From the NCBI RefSeq assembly GCF_024347575.1, contig NZ_AP025503.1:1302001-1366000 (forward strand): a stretch of 64,000 nt of DNA, read 5' to 3'. The notes under the pieces are model-generated. The model saw only the letters and a program-made list of their open reading frames with translations, had not been told where the DNA came from and did no database searches. Below, in pieces: positions 1-8,886 of this stretch. How positions within the stretch are numbered: position 1 is the stretch's first letter; each line of letters opens with the position of its first letter. Position numbers and translations under genes: made by a program. This DNA comes from Vibrio pelagius (lineage in GTDB: Bacteria; Pseudomonadota; Gammaproteobacteria; Enterobacterales; Vibrionaceae).

Positions 1-1340
1 CAGGCACTGACGCGGCTCGTCCAGATTGGTTAGAAGACCAATATGGCATCCGTGACGGTCAGTACTTCCTAACGGAAACGCAAGCGCAAGCAATCCTAGA
101 ACTTCGTCTACACCGTCTAACCGGTCTAGAGCACGAGAAGATTCTAGACGAATACAAAGCACTTCTTGATGAGATCGCTGAGCTAATGCACATCCTTGCA
201 AGCACTGAGCGCCTAATGGAAGTGATCCGTGAAGAATTAGAAGCAGTTCGCGATATTTACGGTGACGCACGTCGCACTGAGATCACCGCAGCTAGCCACG
301 ATATCGACATGGAAGAGCTGATTGCTCAAGAAGACGTAGTAGTGACACTGTCACACGAAGGTTACGTTAAGTACCAAATCCTAAGCGACTACGAAGCACA
401 GCGTCGTGGTGGTAAAGGTAAGAGTGCGACTAAGATGAAAGATGAGGATTACATTGAGCGTCTGCTTGTTGCTAATACTCACGATAACATCCTATGTTTC
501 TCTACTCGTGGTAAGACGTACCGTCTGAAAGTTTACCAACTACCACTAGCAAGTCGTACTGCTCGTGGTAAGCCAATCGTGAACATTCTTCCTCTAGAGG
601 AAGGTGAGCGCATTACGGCAATTCTACCTGTATCTGAGTTCTCTGAAGATAAGTTCATCTTCATGGCGACTGGCGACGGTACTGTTAAGAAGACATCACT
701 CGATCAGTTCGCAAACGTACGTGCTAACGGCCTAATCGCAGTTAACCTACGTGACGATGATTCGCTAATTGGCGTAGACATCACCAACGGCGATAGCGAT
801 ATCATGCTGTTCTCGAAGTCGGGTAAAGTGGTTCGTTTCAACGAAGATAAAGTTCGCCCGATGGGTCGTACAGCGGCGGGTGTTCGCGGTATGAAGCTAC
901 CAGAAGATGACCAAGTTGTGTCGCTGATTGTTCCTTCTAACGAAGGTGACATTCTAACTGTGACTCAAAATGGTTACGGTAAGCGTACTGAGCTTGCGGA
1001 GTACCCAACTAAGGGTCGTGCAACTCAAGGTGTTGTATCTATCAAAGTCTCTGAACGTAACGGCCCAGTTGTTGGCGCAGTTCAAGTTGAAGAAGGCGAT
1101 GAGATGATGATGATCACCGACGCAGGTACATTAGTACGCACTCGCGTAGCGGAAGTAAGTCAAGTTGGCCGTAATACGCAAGGTGTGACGCTAATCCGTA
1201 CTTCTGAAGACGAGAATGTTGTTGGTCTACAGCGCATCGACGAAGTTGAAGAAGCAGAAGTCGTTGAAGGCGAAGCGCCAGAAGCGACAGCTGAACAGCC
1301 AGCTGCAGATGCATCTTCAGATGAGCAAGACGCAGAATAA
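1..1340 (+). CDS. gyrA: DNA gyrase subunit A, C-terminal part (5' end outside window)
   Basis: The reading frame is open from base 3 and gives about 445 residues, so the N-terminal catalytic half with the active-site tyrosine lies upstream of the window. GyrA with GyrB introduces negative supercoils. The visible part holds the end of the coiled-coil region ([13 protein letters not shown]), then the C-terminal beta-pinwheel that wraps DNA. The GyrA box is present as QRRGGKGKS near base 400, which fits true gyrase rather than topoisomerase IV. The protein ends in an acidic tail rich in Glu and Ala, as in other Vibrio gyrases. A strong terminator follows. Confidence is high. Confidence 0.98.
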   Translation, partial: GTDAARPDWLEDQYGIRDGQYFLTETQAQAILELRLHRLTGLEHEKILDEYKALLDEIAELMHILASTERLMEVIREELEAVRDIYGDARRTEITAASHDIDMEELIAQEDVVVTLSHEGYVKYQILSDYEAQRRGGKGKSATKMKDEDYIERLLVANTHDNILCFSTRGKTYRLKVYQLPLASRTARGKPIVNILPLEEGERITAILPVSEFSEDKFIFMATGDGTVKKTSLDQFANVRANGLIAVNLRDDDSLIGVDITNGDSDIMLFSKSGKVVRFNEDKVRPMGRTAAGVRGMKLPEDDQVVSLIVPSNEGDILTVTQNGYGKRTELAEYPTKGRATQGVVSIKVSERNGPVVGAVQVEEGDEMMMITDAGTLVRTRVAEVSQVGRNTQGVTLIRTSEDENVVGLQRIDEVEEAEVVEGEAPEATAEQPAADASSDEQDAE

Positions 1341-1370
1341 AATCTATCGTTAAACATGATTTTATGAATA

Positions 1371-1398
1371 AAAACCGAGCCTTAGTGCTCGGTTTTTT
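1371..1398 (+). terminator. Rho-independent terminator of gyrA
   Basis: A perfect 10-bp stem (AAAACCGAGC with GCTCGGTTTT) encloses a 6-nt loop and runs into a T tract, 30 bases after the gyrA stop codon. Confidence 0.9.
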
Positions 1399-1500
1399 AT
1401 GTTTCAAATTCAGCACCAAAGTCAGGAAAGTTCGTAAACTCGATCAAAGTATATTGTTGAAGAAAGAGGTAAAGTAAGGCTTCTACTCTAGGAGATATGC

Positions 1501-2127
1501 ATGGAAAATTGGTTGTTGATCTCGATCCTACTCACGAGCCTCTTTATCGTCTTGATGATCTTTAGGAGTAGTCGCAGCAAAACGGCACGACGCCTTAATT
1601 TAAGTTTGGCAGTGTTCGCTGTTCTAGGGACAGGGGTTTTATGGTATCTGATGAAACAAGATCTGCCACAACCTGACCCTTATGAGTCACAACCCGTTAC
1701 CTTCGCTAACTACCAAAGTGAACTGCAGAGCAAGCTTGAACAAGATCCAAACCAAGCAGAACTGTGGTTTAAACTCGGCAGTGTCTACCTTGAGCAAGGG
1801 GAGTTTGCAGCAGCCGTAACGAGCTACGATTACGCTATCCGGCTAGAGCGCACGCCAGTAGCACGCCTGTTTGCTGCAAAAGCTACGGCGTTATACTACG
1901 TGAATAAGCAGTCGATGGGAGAGGAGGTTAATGCAGTTCTTAAACGATCGTTGGAGCTTGATCCTAACGATCGTACAGCATTAATGCTCATTGCGAGCGA
2001 TCACTTCATTAGCATGCGATATGAGCAAGCGATCGAGGTTTGGACTCAGCTGTTAGACTCGAACCAGCAAGGGCTCGATAGGGTTTCAATCATCCACTCA
2101 ATCAATCAAGCTAAGCAGATGCTGTAG
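1501..2127 (+). CDS. nrfG: NrfG-like TPR subunit of the nitrite reductase haem lyase
   Basis: The 208-residue protein has two hydrophobic N-terminal segments (about 2-21 and 33-52), then a periplasmic-type domain with TPR units around residues 80-110 and 148-185. The C-terminal half reads like E. coli NrfG (TALMLIASD, YEQAIEVW, SINQAK). NrfG helps NrfE and NrfF attach haem to the unusual CxxCK site of NrfA, probably by binding the NrfA C-terminus. Here it lies apart from nrfEF, on the far side of nrfA, in its own unit between gyrA and a rhodanese gene. The start is preceded by AGGAGAT. A CcmI-type protein is the alternative; the nrf neighbourhood and length favour NrfG. Confidence 0.8.
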   Translation: MENWLLISILLTSLFIVLMIFRSSRSKTARRLNLSLAVFAVLGTGVLWYLMKQDLPQPDPYESQPVTFANYQSELQSKLEQDPNQAELWFKLGSVYLEQGEFAAAVTSYDYAIRLERTPVARLFAAKATALYYVNKQSMGEEVNAVLKRSLELDPNDRTALMLIASDHFISMRYEQAIEVWTQLLDSNQQGLDRVSIIHSINQAKQML

Positions 2128-2219
2128 CAAAACGCCTTCTACTGATTAGCTTGTTAGGATCAACCAACGATCTTGCTTAAAGACTCTGTTTTCCTATCAA
2201 GGCAAATAAAGTCCAGAGC

Positions 2220-2564
2220 TTATTTACTTTGCTGCATCTCTACCAATCCACCAGCGTTATGCAAATTGGTGAATCCTTGCTTCTCTAACCATTGATAGGC
2301 TTGACCTGAGCGATTTCCACTACGACAGTAAAGAACGATTTGAGTGTCCTTGTCGAGTTGTGCGAAATGCTGCTCTATCTCGGAGAGCGGATAGTTAATC
2401 GCATTGTCTAAATGACCATCTGCGAATTCTTGAGGCGTTCTTACATCAACAATCAAAGCGCCTTGCTCAATCCATTCCCATCCCGTTTCTGCACGCTCAG
2501 AGGCTTGAGCGATGCCACAGGTTAAACTTACACACAATGCGGTGATGACTAATGTTGTTTTCAT
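2220..2564 (-). CDS. Periplasmic single-domain rhodanese (PspE-like)
   Basis: The 114-residue protein has a signal peptide (about 1-21) and one rhodanese domain. The active-site loop CRSGNRS starts at Cys80, and the CH2A-like motif DVRTPQEFADGHL lies at 40-52. Such proteins transfer sulfane sulfur to thiol acceptors in the periplasm. The ATG at 2564 is chosen because GGAGAACC precedes it and the signal peptide then starts with MKTT; a longer frame adds 17 unlikely residues. It lies downstream of nrfA on the same strand but behind a terminator, so it is probably transcribed separately. A role in nitrite reduction is not shown. Confidence 0.85.
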   Translation of the reverse strand: MKTTLVITALCVSLTCGIAQASERAETGWEWIEQGALIVDVRTPQEFADGHLDNAINYPLSEIEQHFAQLDKDTQIVLYCRSGNRSGQAYQWLEKQGFTNLHNAGGLVEMQQSK

Positions 2565-2599
2565 CGGTTCTCCATTGGCTCTCGAGTGGGTGAATAAGA

Positions 2600-2630
2600 T
2601 AAAAGAAAGCCACACGTAGAGTGTGGCTTG
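2600..2630 (-). terminator. Terminator downstream of nrfA
   Basis: A perfect 9-bp stem (AAGCCACAC with GTGTGGCTT, 5-nt loop, 2607-2629) is followed by a T-rich run on the minus strand. It separates nrfA from the rhodanese gene. Confidence 0.8.
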
Positions 2631-2735
2631 ATTTGATGGTGACGTCTATTTCAGGGCGTTAAAAAGCAGCCTTTGATCATAGTGAGTATGGATACTCACG
2701 GTTTTGGCTAAAATTACCGCCCTTGGCTGTCACGA

Positions 2736-4166
2736 TTAATAGTCGTAATCCGCTTCGCGTTTTTCAGCCGCTTCATCCCATTTTGGAACGACAGTATCTA
2801 AGAAATGCTTCTTATCAGCGTTCATCTTATCCATATCCATGCCTAGTGCTTTCTGTGCAGCCGCTTTGGTTGAGATATCTGGGATCTCGATAGGATCTGT
2901 GATTCCTTTTTTCGCTAGCAGGCGAACCAGTTTAGTACGTGCATCTGCTGCTCTATCAACCGCTGTTCCTAGCACTTCTAGTGCAACTTCAGGAGCGTGC
3001 ATATGTACACCGTGAGAGGCAATCGCATAGTCCCAACGCCATTGTGCATGACGAATATCTTGTAGGATAGGTTGCATTTCATCTTCAGTTGCACCAGCAT
3101 CCCAGGCTGCGCCCGCTTCAAAGTGTGCTGCCACAATCTGCTTCTCTGCGGTTAGTTTCATGTTAAGCACTTGCGCTTTACGGCTAGAAACGATGTTCTG
3201 CATGGTCTCTTTGCTTTGTGTATGACAGTTTGCACAAGTGTCTTCAAAGCGGTCGAATGGGTTTCCGACTTTATGGTCGGTATACACAGTTCCATCTTCC
3301 TTAGTCACTTTAGGCATGTGGCAGTCGACACAAACCACTTTGTTCTTACCATGGATGCCTTCACGCCATGTTTCATAGCCTGGATGCTGTGCTTTTAGCA
3401 TTGGCGCTTTAGAGACTTTATGTGTCCAATCTTTGAAGTTCAGAGCGTCGTAGTAACGCTCCATCTCTTCGACGGTTGTGCCTTGATCCCAAGGGAATTT
3501 AACGCTTTTGTTTGGACCGGTGAAATAGTATTCAACGTGGCACTGCGCACATACAGAAGCTTGTTGATCGAGGCGGCTCTGCTCATCAAACTTCTTGCCA
3601 ATCGCTTCGAATGCACGCTCAACATAAGGTCGAGTGATTTTCAAAGCGGGTTCGCCGTTTTTAAAGCCGTCGCTTTGCGTATCATGACAGTCTGCACAGC
3701 CAATTGGGTTGACGATCTCTTCGCCTAGGCGTGCCCATTTGCCTTCGAAGTAACCATCTTCGCCACGCTCTTCGATAACACGAGCGACATCTGGGCTCTT
3801 ACAGCTCCAACACGCCATTGGCATAGGGCCAGATCCTTCGTCCATTGGTGCGCCCGTACGAAGCGTTTGTCTGACATCGTCAAGTGCATAAAAGTGGCCT
3901 CTGGCCTTGTTATAGTCTTTTGCAAAACCATAACCCGCCCACATGATCACCATATTTGGGTCTTCATGTAACGCATCTTCTATATGTTCACTCTCCGATG
4001 TTTGTTTCCAAGAGTGGTATTGGTCAGGGTGGTTCTGCTCGAATTGCTCGTTACGAGGGTCACCAATTGTTTTTTGTTCTGACGCAGCAAAGCAAGCTGC
4101 ACTTACTAGTGAAGTGCTGACCAGCAATAAGGCTGTGACGGAATTACGTATCCAGTGCTTTTTCAC
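2736..4166 (-). CDS. nrfA: Ammonia-forming cytochrome c nitrite reductase (pentahaem c552)
   Basis: This periplasmic enzyme reduces nitrite to ammonium with six electrons. The 476-residue protein begins with a signal peptide (cleavage near residue 28). It carries five haem sites: the catalytic CWSCK at 119-123, and CxxCH at 157-161, 206-210, 279-283 and 311-315. The segment LKAQHPGYE (258-266) holds the conserved active-site region before the fourth haem, and EYYF after the third haem fits the calcium-site region. The start codon is GTG, with GGAGAT about 5-10 bases upstream. It is divergent from nrfB across a shared control region. The CxxCK site requires the NrfEFG lyase encoded on both sides. 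Confidence 0.97.
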   Translation of the reverse strand: MKKHWIRNSVTALLLVSTSLVSAACFAASEQKTIGDPRNEQFEQNHPDQYHSWKQTSESEHIEDALHEDPNMVIMWAGYGFAKDYNKARGHFYALDDVRQTLRTGAPMDEGSGPMPMACWSCKSPDVARVIEERGEDGYFEGKWARLGEEIVNPIGCADCHDTQSDGFKNGEPALKITRPYVERAFEAIGKKFDEQSRLDQQASVCAQCHVEYYFTGPNKSVKFPWDQGTTVEEMERYYDALNFKDWTHKVSKAPMLKAQHPGYETWREGIHGKNKVVCVDCHMPKVTKEDGTVYTDHKVGNPFDRFEDTCANCHTQSKETMQNIVSSRKAQVLNMKLTAEKQIVAAHFEAGAAWDAGATEDEMQPILQDIRHAQWRWDYAIASHGVHMHAPEVALEVLGTAVDRAADARTKLVRLLAKKGITDPIEIPDISTKAAAQKALGMDMDKMNADKKHFLDTVVPKWDEAAEKREADYDY

Positions 4167-4294
4167 AGTGATATCTCCAATATACTGATTTTTATACCAA
4201 GCGTTGTGAGTTTGCTATTTCAAATTAAGAATTGGAGAATTCCTGTTTATATTAATTCATAATCAAACACATTTTGTTACGTGTTGAGGCATTG

Positions 4295-4308
4295 TTGTTT
4301 TAGATCAA
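4295..4308. promoter_or_regulatory. FNR-like box
   Basis: TTGTT-TTAG-ATCAA differs from the FNR consensus TTGAT-N4-ATCAA at one base. It lies 129 bases upstream of nrfA and about 340 upstream of nrfB, so it is better placed for nrfA. Confidence 0.55.
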
Positions 4309-4316
4309 TTATCACT

Positions 4317-4332
4317 AGTGATGTGAATCACG
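4317..4332. promoter_or_regulatory. CRP-like site 1
   Basis: AGTGA-TGTGAA-TCACG matches the CRP consensus TGTGA-N6-TCACA in 8 of 10 conserved bases and lies next to the FNR-like box. Confidence 0.45.
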
Positions 4333-4344
4333 CTAGTTCAGTAA

Positions 4345-4360
4345 TAACCCTAAAGGGGTA
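4345..4360. promoter_or_regulatory. NarP-like 7-2-7 inverted repeat 1
   Basis: TAACCCT-AA-AGGGGTA is two NarL/NarP heptamers (TACYYMT) facing each other with a 2-bp gap, the arrangement NarP prefers. The right half is a perfect heptamer; the left half has one mismatch. Confidence 0.6.
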
Positions 4361-4444
4361 GTCTGGGGCAATGTGAGTAGGTAAGTATAAGAATTATTCT
4401 CATTAAAGAACAATAGCTTATGAATATAACCATGATTTAAATGT

Positions 4445-4460
4445 GGTGACTATGCTCACA
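4445..4460. promoter_or_regulatory. CRP-like site 2
   Basis: GGTGA-CTATGC-TCACA matches TGTGA-N6-TCACA except for the first base. It lies about 190 bases upstream of nrfB. Confidence 0.5.
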
Positions 4461-4484
4461 TAATCATCAATGCAAATTTCAATT

Positions 4485-4500
4485 TAACCCATTAGGGGTA
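4485..4500. promoter_or_regulatory. NarP-like 7-2-7 inverted repeat 2
   Basis: TAACCCA-TT-AGGGGTA repeats the layout of the site at 4345-4360. The right heptamer is perfect and the left has two mismatches. It is nearer to nrfB. Confidence 0.55.
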
Positions 4501-4647
4501 TATCCTCACTAGTAGAAAGCGTTGTGGCTTTTCCAAAATAAGAATTGATATCATTTAGACGGTAATAGTGCTGTTTAACGATACTTTTGTTTAATCGGAT
4601 TTTTATTTAGTTGAGAGTTAAATAAATCCGATATAAGGAAAGGAAAA

Positions 4648-5232
4648 ATGGGCAATATAAAATTGGCCATAGTCATAATGCTTAAATCCCTTCTAGCATT
4701 CTGCCTCTATGGTTATTCCATTCATGCTGTTGCCGAATCCGTTGAAATAACGCCAACGGAATCAAATAGGCATGCAGTCGAATTAATTCGCGATAAAGAT
4801 TATAAGTGCGTTCAATGTCATAAAGATTCCAAAGAAACATTACTGGATTCACATGGTATAGATGCACATAATATTGTTGGACGAGAAATTAACTGTACAG
4901 ATTGTCACAGTAATATAAGTCCGGATCACCGAGAAGGGGCACCAGAGGTGATCAAATATCGCTCCGCACAATCGCAAAAAGGAACAAATAAGGTATTTTT
5001 GGATCCTCAAAAGATCTTACAAGCAAATAGTGGATGCACCGATTGTCATAAACCAGAATATTTACAAGAAGATAACTGGACACATGACGTTCACGCGAAA
5101 AACCTTACTTGTTCAAATTGTCACGATGTACACGCCAATAAATCTAAGGTTCTGAGTTTAGATAAGAAACAAACGATCAAACTGTGTGTTGATTGTCACT
5201 CAGACTTTAACCAGAAGAAAGAGGAGGAGTAA
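4648..5232 (+). CDS. nrfB: Pentahaem cytochrome NrfB, electron donor to NrfA
   Basis: The 194-residue protein has a signal peptide (about 1-29) and exactly five CxxCH sites at 54-58, 83-87, 130-134, 155-159 and 180-184. In enteric bacteria NrfB carries electrons from the NrfCD quinol dehydrogenase to NrfA. It is the first gene of a tight operon; the stop lies 3 bases before nrfC. AAGGAAAGG precedes the ATG. The order nrfB-C-D without nrfA in front differs from E. coli. Confidence 0.95.
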   Translation: MGNIKLAIVIMLKSLLAFCLYGYSIHAVAESVEITPTESNRHAVELIRDKDYKCVQCHKDSKETLLDSHGIDAHNIVGREINCTDCHSNISPDHREGAPEVIKYRSAQSQKGTNKVFLDPQKILQANSGCTDCHKPEYLQEDNWTHDVHAKNLTCSNCHDVHANKSKVLSLDKKQTIKLCVDCHSDFNQKKEEE

Positions 5233-5235
5233 TCT

Positions 5236-5922
5236 ATGAGCTGCTCTAGAAGAAACTTTTTAGCTGGTGCCGGTGCAGTGATTGTGACAACCGGGATCGC
5301 TGGCACATCGGTTGTTACTAGCAGAAAAACACTGGCTAGCGTACAGACTGATGGCAATAAGCGCTATGGAATGATCCACGATGAAACCGCATGTATCGGT
5401 TGTACAGCCTGTACAGAAGCGTGTCGGGAAGTGAATAAGGTTCCTGAAGGTGTTTCAAGGTTGGAAATTGTGCGCAGCGAGCCACAAGGTGAATACCCTG
5501 ATGTCGATTATCGCTTTACACGAAACTCCTGCCAACACTGCGACAACGCACCGTGTGTCATGGTGTGTCCAACAGGTGCGGCATATAAAGATGAGAAGAC
5601 TGGCATTGTCGACGTACACAAAGAGAAGTGTGTTGGTTGTGGCTATTGTCTGCTGGCTTGCCCTTATCAAGTACGCTTTTTCAATCCACAAGACGGTTCG
5701 GCCGACAAGTGTAATTTCTGTCGCGATACGAACTTAGCACAAGGAAAACTGCCTGCTTGCGTGGAGTCTTGTCCAACAACAGCACTGATATTCGGCGATC
5801 TTAATGATCCAAACAGTAAGATCAATCAAGTGCTGAAATCCGAAGTGGTTTACAGAGATAAAGTGCACTTAGGCACGCAGCCTAAGCTTTACAAAGTACC
5901 ACATCAGAAAGGGGAGATTTGA
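5236..5922 (+). CDS. nrfC: NrfC, 4Fe-4S ferredoxin-type subunit of the nrf quinol dehydrogenase
   Basis: The 228-residue protein starts with a twin-arginine signal (SRRNFLAGAG). Four cysteine clusters follow: CIGCTACTEAC, CQHCDNAPCVMVCP, CVGCGYCLLACP and CNFC with CVESCP, enough for four 4Fe-4S centres. This layout is that of the NrfC/DmsB/PsrB family. It takes electrons from the membrane partner NrfD and passes them to NrfB. It is exported folded by Tat, as expected for an iron-sulfur protein. Confidence 0.95.
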   Translation: MSCSRRNFLAGAGAVIVTTGIAGTSVVTSRKTLASVQTDGNKRYGMIHDETACIGCTACTEACREVNKVPEGVSRLEIVRSEPQGEYPDVDYRFTRNSCQHCDNAPCVMVCPTGAAYKDEKTGIVDVHKEKCVGCGYCLLACPYQVRFFNPQDGSADKCNFCRDTNLAQGKLPACVESCPTTALIFGDLNDPNSKINQVLKSEVVYRDKVHLGTQPKLYKVPHQKGEI

Positions 5923-5924
5923 TT

Positions 5925-6899
5925 ATGAGTGCATGGGATACAGCTTTCCAATCTGGAACAGTGGTCTGGGATTGGATTATCGCTATCTACTTGTTTTTAG
6001 CAGGTATGTCAGCGGGTGCAGTGATGATCTCTATCTACCTCAAGAGGAAGGTTATCGAAGGTGATGCGTCGAAGAACGGAGTGTTGAAGGCAACGGCTTT
6101 TCTTGCGCCATTTGGCATCATTTCGGGTCTGCTTATTTTGGTGTTTCACCTTACGAAGCCACTCTCTTTCTGGAAGATCATGATCTTCTATAACCCAACA
6201 TCTGTGATGTCGATGGGTGTGATCCTATTCCAAGTCTACATGGCGATCTTGTTTGTATGGATCGGAATTATATTCAGGGATCAGATCACGCTGTTTCTGA
6301 GTGAGCAGAGCTGGCTTAAAGGACGTTTAGATTTTGTTGGGAAACTCATTGGCAAACTGGAACCTCTTGAAAACGCAACAGAAATATTTTTGGCTGTGCT
6401 AGCACTCTTGCTTGCGGCGTATACCGGTTTCCTACTATCAGCGCTAAACACATTCCCAATGTTGAACAACCCAGTATTACCAATACTGTTCTTGTTCTCG
6501 AGCTTGTCCTCAGGTGCAGCAGCCTGCATTTTGTTTGGGGTTCTGGTGTTTAAAGAGTCTCCTCAAGGCCCGAGTATCTCTTGGATCCATGGTTTCGAAC
6601 GTCCAGTGGTGATGTTTGAACTGTTCGTTCTCGTGACCTTCTTCACTGGTTTGATCTTCGCTGGTGGTCAAAGCGAGCAAGCGGCGTGGAATGCTATTGG
6701 TAGTGGGTTCTGGGCGAGTTGGTTCTGGTATGGCGTGATTGGTATCGGTATGGTTTTACCTTTGCTGCTCAATGCTTTTACCCCTAAAGCGGTTCGTCAT
6801 ACTGGAGTCTACATTTTTGCTGTGACTTGCTTAAGTTTGGCGGGCGTTTTAATGCTTCGTACCTTTGTACTTTATGCAGGTCAACTAACTCTAGCGTAA
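5925..6899 (+). CDS. nrfD: NrfD, membrane quinol-oxidising subunit
   Basis: The 324-residue, strongly hydrophobic protein belongs to the NrfD/PsrC family and has about eight membrane helices. It oxidises menaquinol or ubiquinol and hands electrons to NrfC. The ATG at 5925 is chosen because GGGGAG lies 8 bases upstream; a TTG at 5919 would overlap nrfC but has no better ribosome site. The gap to nrfC is 2 bases, so translation is probably coupled. Confidence 0.94.
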   Translation: MSAWDTAFQSGTVVWDWIIAIYLFLAGMSAGAVMISIYLKRKVIEGDASKNGVLKATAFLAPFGIISGLLILVFHLTKPLSFWKIMIFYNPTSVMSMGVILFQVYMAILFVWIGIIFRDQITLFLSEQSWLKGRLDFVGKLIGKLEPLENATEIFLAVLALLLAAYTGFLLSALNTFPMLNNPVLPILFLFSSLSSGAAACILFGVLVFKESPQGPSISWIHGFERPVVMFELFVLVTFFTGLIFAGGQSEQAAWNAIGSGFWASWFWYGVIGIGMVLPLLLNAFTPKAVRHTGVYIFAVTCLSLAGVLMLRTFVLYAGQLTLA

Positions 6900-6923
6900 G
6901 CGTGAGTGATGTTTGTTCTATCC

Positions 6924-6941
6924 GGCCCCTTCGTTGGGGCC
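6924..6941 (+). other. GC-rich hairpin between nrfD and nrfE
   Basis: GGCCCC and GGGGCC form a perfect 6-bp GC stem with a 6-nt loop, 13 bases before the nrfE ATG and 5 bases before its ribosome site. No T tract follows, so it is unlikely to terminate transcription. It may stabilise the upstream mRNA or set the ratio of NrfD to NrfE. Confidence 0.6.
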
Positions 6942-6954
6942 ATATCGAGGTGAT

Positions 6955-8886
6955 ATGCTAGGTTCTTTAGGGCTATTCAATCTCATTGGTGTCGCAGTTC
7001 TCAGCAGTTTGGTGAGTATTGTTTATTTGGCTGGCTGTTATTCTCAGTCAAAGCGCTATTCCGCCTTCATTGGCAGTGCGACTCAAGCGGCCTCTCTTCT
7101 ATCGATTTCTGCTGTGAGTATCCTCGCTTTGGCTTTCTATCAGGACGACTTTTCGATTCTCTACGTCGCTGAGCATTCAAATACCCAACTACCAAGCGCC
7201 TTTAAAATAGCAGCTGTATGGGCAGGACATGAAGGCTCGTTGCTTTTTTGGGTGCTTACCTTAAGCTGCTGGGCAGGGTTTATCGCCAGACGAGATCATT
7301 ATCGAACGGACTATTGTGATGCAGTCCTTTGGGTAATGAATCTACTTATCACGGTGTTCGCTTGGTTTACCTTGATTGCTTCCAATCCATTTGAACTTAA
7401 TTCAGTGTTTGTGACTGAAGGACGCGATCTGAACCCTATGTTGCAGGATGTTGGGCTGATTTTTCATCCGCCATTACTCTACCTTGGCTACGTCGGTTTT
7501 TCGGTTGTTTTGGCGTTTTCAGTTGCGGCCTTGATGGTCAAACCTATTGAATTTGATTGGGTAAGACATTGCCGAACATGGTGCTTAGTGGCTTGGTGCT
7601 TCTTAACCGCGGGTATTGCGCTTGGCTCTTGGTGGGCTTACTACGAGCTGGGTTGGGGCGGCTGGTGGTTCTGGGATCCGGTTGAAAATGCGAGCTTGTT
7701 GCCTTGGCTAACCGCGACGGCGTTACTGCATATTTTGGGCGTTGCCAATGGTAAGAAACAGTTATTGAAGTGGTCTTTCAGTTTAGCTTTTATCACGTTT
7801 AGTCTAAGTATCTTAGGCACTTTCATTGTTCGCTCTGGAGTGCTTACTTCAGTACATGCATTTGCGGTTGATCCAACCAAAGGAATGTCATTACTTTTGA
7901 TCCTAGTTTTGGTATTACTGAGCTCTTTCTCCCTGTTAATCATCAAAGGGGAGCAATTCGAATCGCAAGCGATTGTTAGTTTTAAAAGCAAAGGCTTTAT
8001 GGTGTTGATCGCCGCGCTGATGTTGATACTGGCGATGTCGATTGTTTTGTTTGGTACTTTCTACCCGATGGTTTTTGAATTGTTAGGCCTAGGGACTATT
8101 TCTGTTGGCGCGCCGTATTTCAATCTGTTGATTGCACCATTAGGGCTATTGGCTCTTGTAATGATGGGGATCGCACCACTAATGGTGTGTAAACCACAAT
8201 GCTCGCTTAAGTTAGCGATGTTGTTGGCAGTGGTTTCCATGATAAGTGGCGCGCTTCTATACGTACCACAAGTGTTAGTTAGTGACTTGTACTCAATCTC
8301 ATGGATGGTATTGGTTACTTGGTGCTTAGCGTGTTGGGTCGTTTTTACCCATGGTTATGGCCTGTGGCGCACCCGAAACATGCGTTATCAGCGTAAATTG
8401 TTTGGGATGTCGATAGCACATCTTGGTGTGGCTGCTCTCGCGGTAGGGGCTGGGATGAACAGCTTTCACTCTTTTGAAGCGAGCTACCGTTTGGCGCCGC
8501 ACAGCCAAGTTGAATTTATCGACTGGACGTTGACCTATCAAGAGACAGAGCTTTATGTAGGAAACAACTACACAGCAGAGAGAGGCGTTATTGAGGTCTC
8601 AAACGAAGCGCATCGTTTCGTTATCGCACCCGAACGTCGCCATTACCCTGTACGGGTGATGAATATGAGTGAACCTGCGATGAAGTGGTTCTGGCATGGT
8701 GATATTTACATCACAATGGGAGAGAAGGTCGATCGTCAAGGTTATGCATTTAGAGTGCAGTACAAAGCGTATGTGCGCTGGATTTGGTTGGGGGCATTAC
8801 TCATGATGTTAGGAGGTTTAGTGTTAGTCTTGCAAAGGTATCAGCGACGAATCAAGGAGACGGGTTATGAAATCCAATGTTCGTAA
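6955..8886 (+). CDS. nrfE: NrfE, CcmF-type haem lyase subunit
   Basis: The 643-residue polytopic membrane protein carries the tryptophan-rich haem-handling signature WGGWWFWDPVENASL of the CcmF/NrfE family, with conserved histidines in nearby periplasmic loops (for example WAGHEGS and DVGLIFHPP). It works with NrfF and NrfG to attach haem to the CxxCK site of NrfA. The ATG at 6955 follows GAGGTG closely; an upstream TTG would add 14 residues without a ribosome site. Because a general Ccm system is expected elsewhere in the genome, this copy is assigned to NrfA by its position. Confidence 0.93.
   Translation: MLGSLGLFNLIGVAVLSSLVSIVYLAGCYSQSKRYSAFIGSATQAASLLSISAVSILALAFYQDDFSILYVAEHSNTQLPSAFKIAAVWAGHEGSLLFWVLTLSCWAGFIARRDHYRTDYCDAVLWVMNLLITVFAWFTLIASNPFELNSVFVTEGRDLNPMLQDVGLIFHPPLLYLGYVGFSVVLAFSVAALMVKPIEFDWVRHCRTWCLVAWCFLTAGIALGSWWAYYELGWGGWWFWDPVENASLLPWLTATALLHILGVANGKKQLLKWSFSLAFITFSLSILGTFIVRSGVLTSVHAFAVDPTKGMSLLLILVLVLLSSFSLLIIKGEQFESQAIVSFKSKGFMVLIAALMLILAMSIVLFGTFYPMVFELLGLGTISVGAPYFNLLIAPLGLLALVMMGIAPLMVCKPQCSLKLAMLLAVVSMISGALLYVPQVLVSDLYSISWMVLVTWCLACWVVFTHGYGLWRTRNMRYQRKLFGMSIAHLGVAALAVGAGMNSFHSFEASYRLAPHSQVEFIDWTLTYQETELYVGNNYTAERGVIEVSNEAHRFVIAPERRHYPVRVMNMSEPAMKWFWHGDIYITMGEKVDRQGYAFRVQYKAYVRWIWLGALLMMLGGLVLVLQRYQRRIKETGYEIQCS

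Larger units (their letters stand above)
4167..4647. other. Divergent nrfA/nrfB control region
   Basis: No gene is visible in these 481 AT-rich bases. The region holds an FNR-like site, two CRP-like sites and two NarP-like 7-2-7 inverted repeats, listed separately. Both nrf transcripts must start here, which fits anaerobic control by FNR and nitrate/nitrite control by NarQP. Which site serves which promoter cannot be told from sequence. Confidence 0.7.

Noticed and set aside
3420..3728. Open frame of 102 codons opposite nrfA
   Set aside because: It is an antisense shadow of a well-supported cytochrome gene and has no ribosome site.
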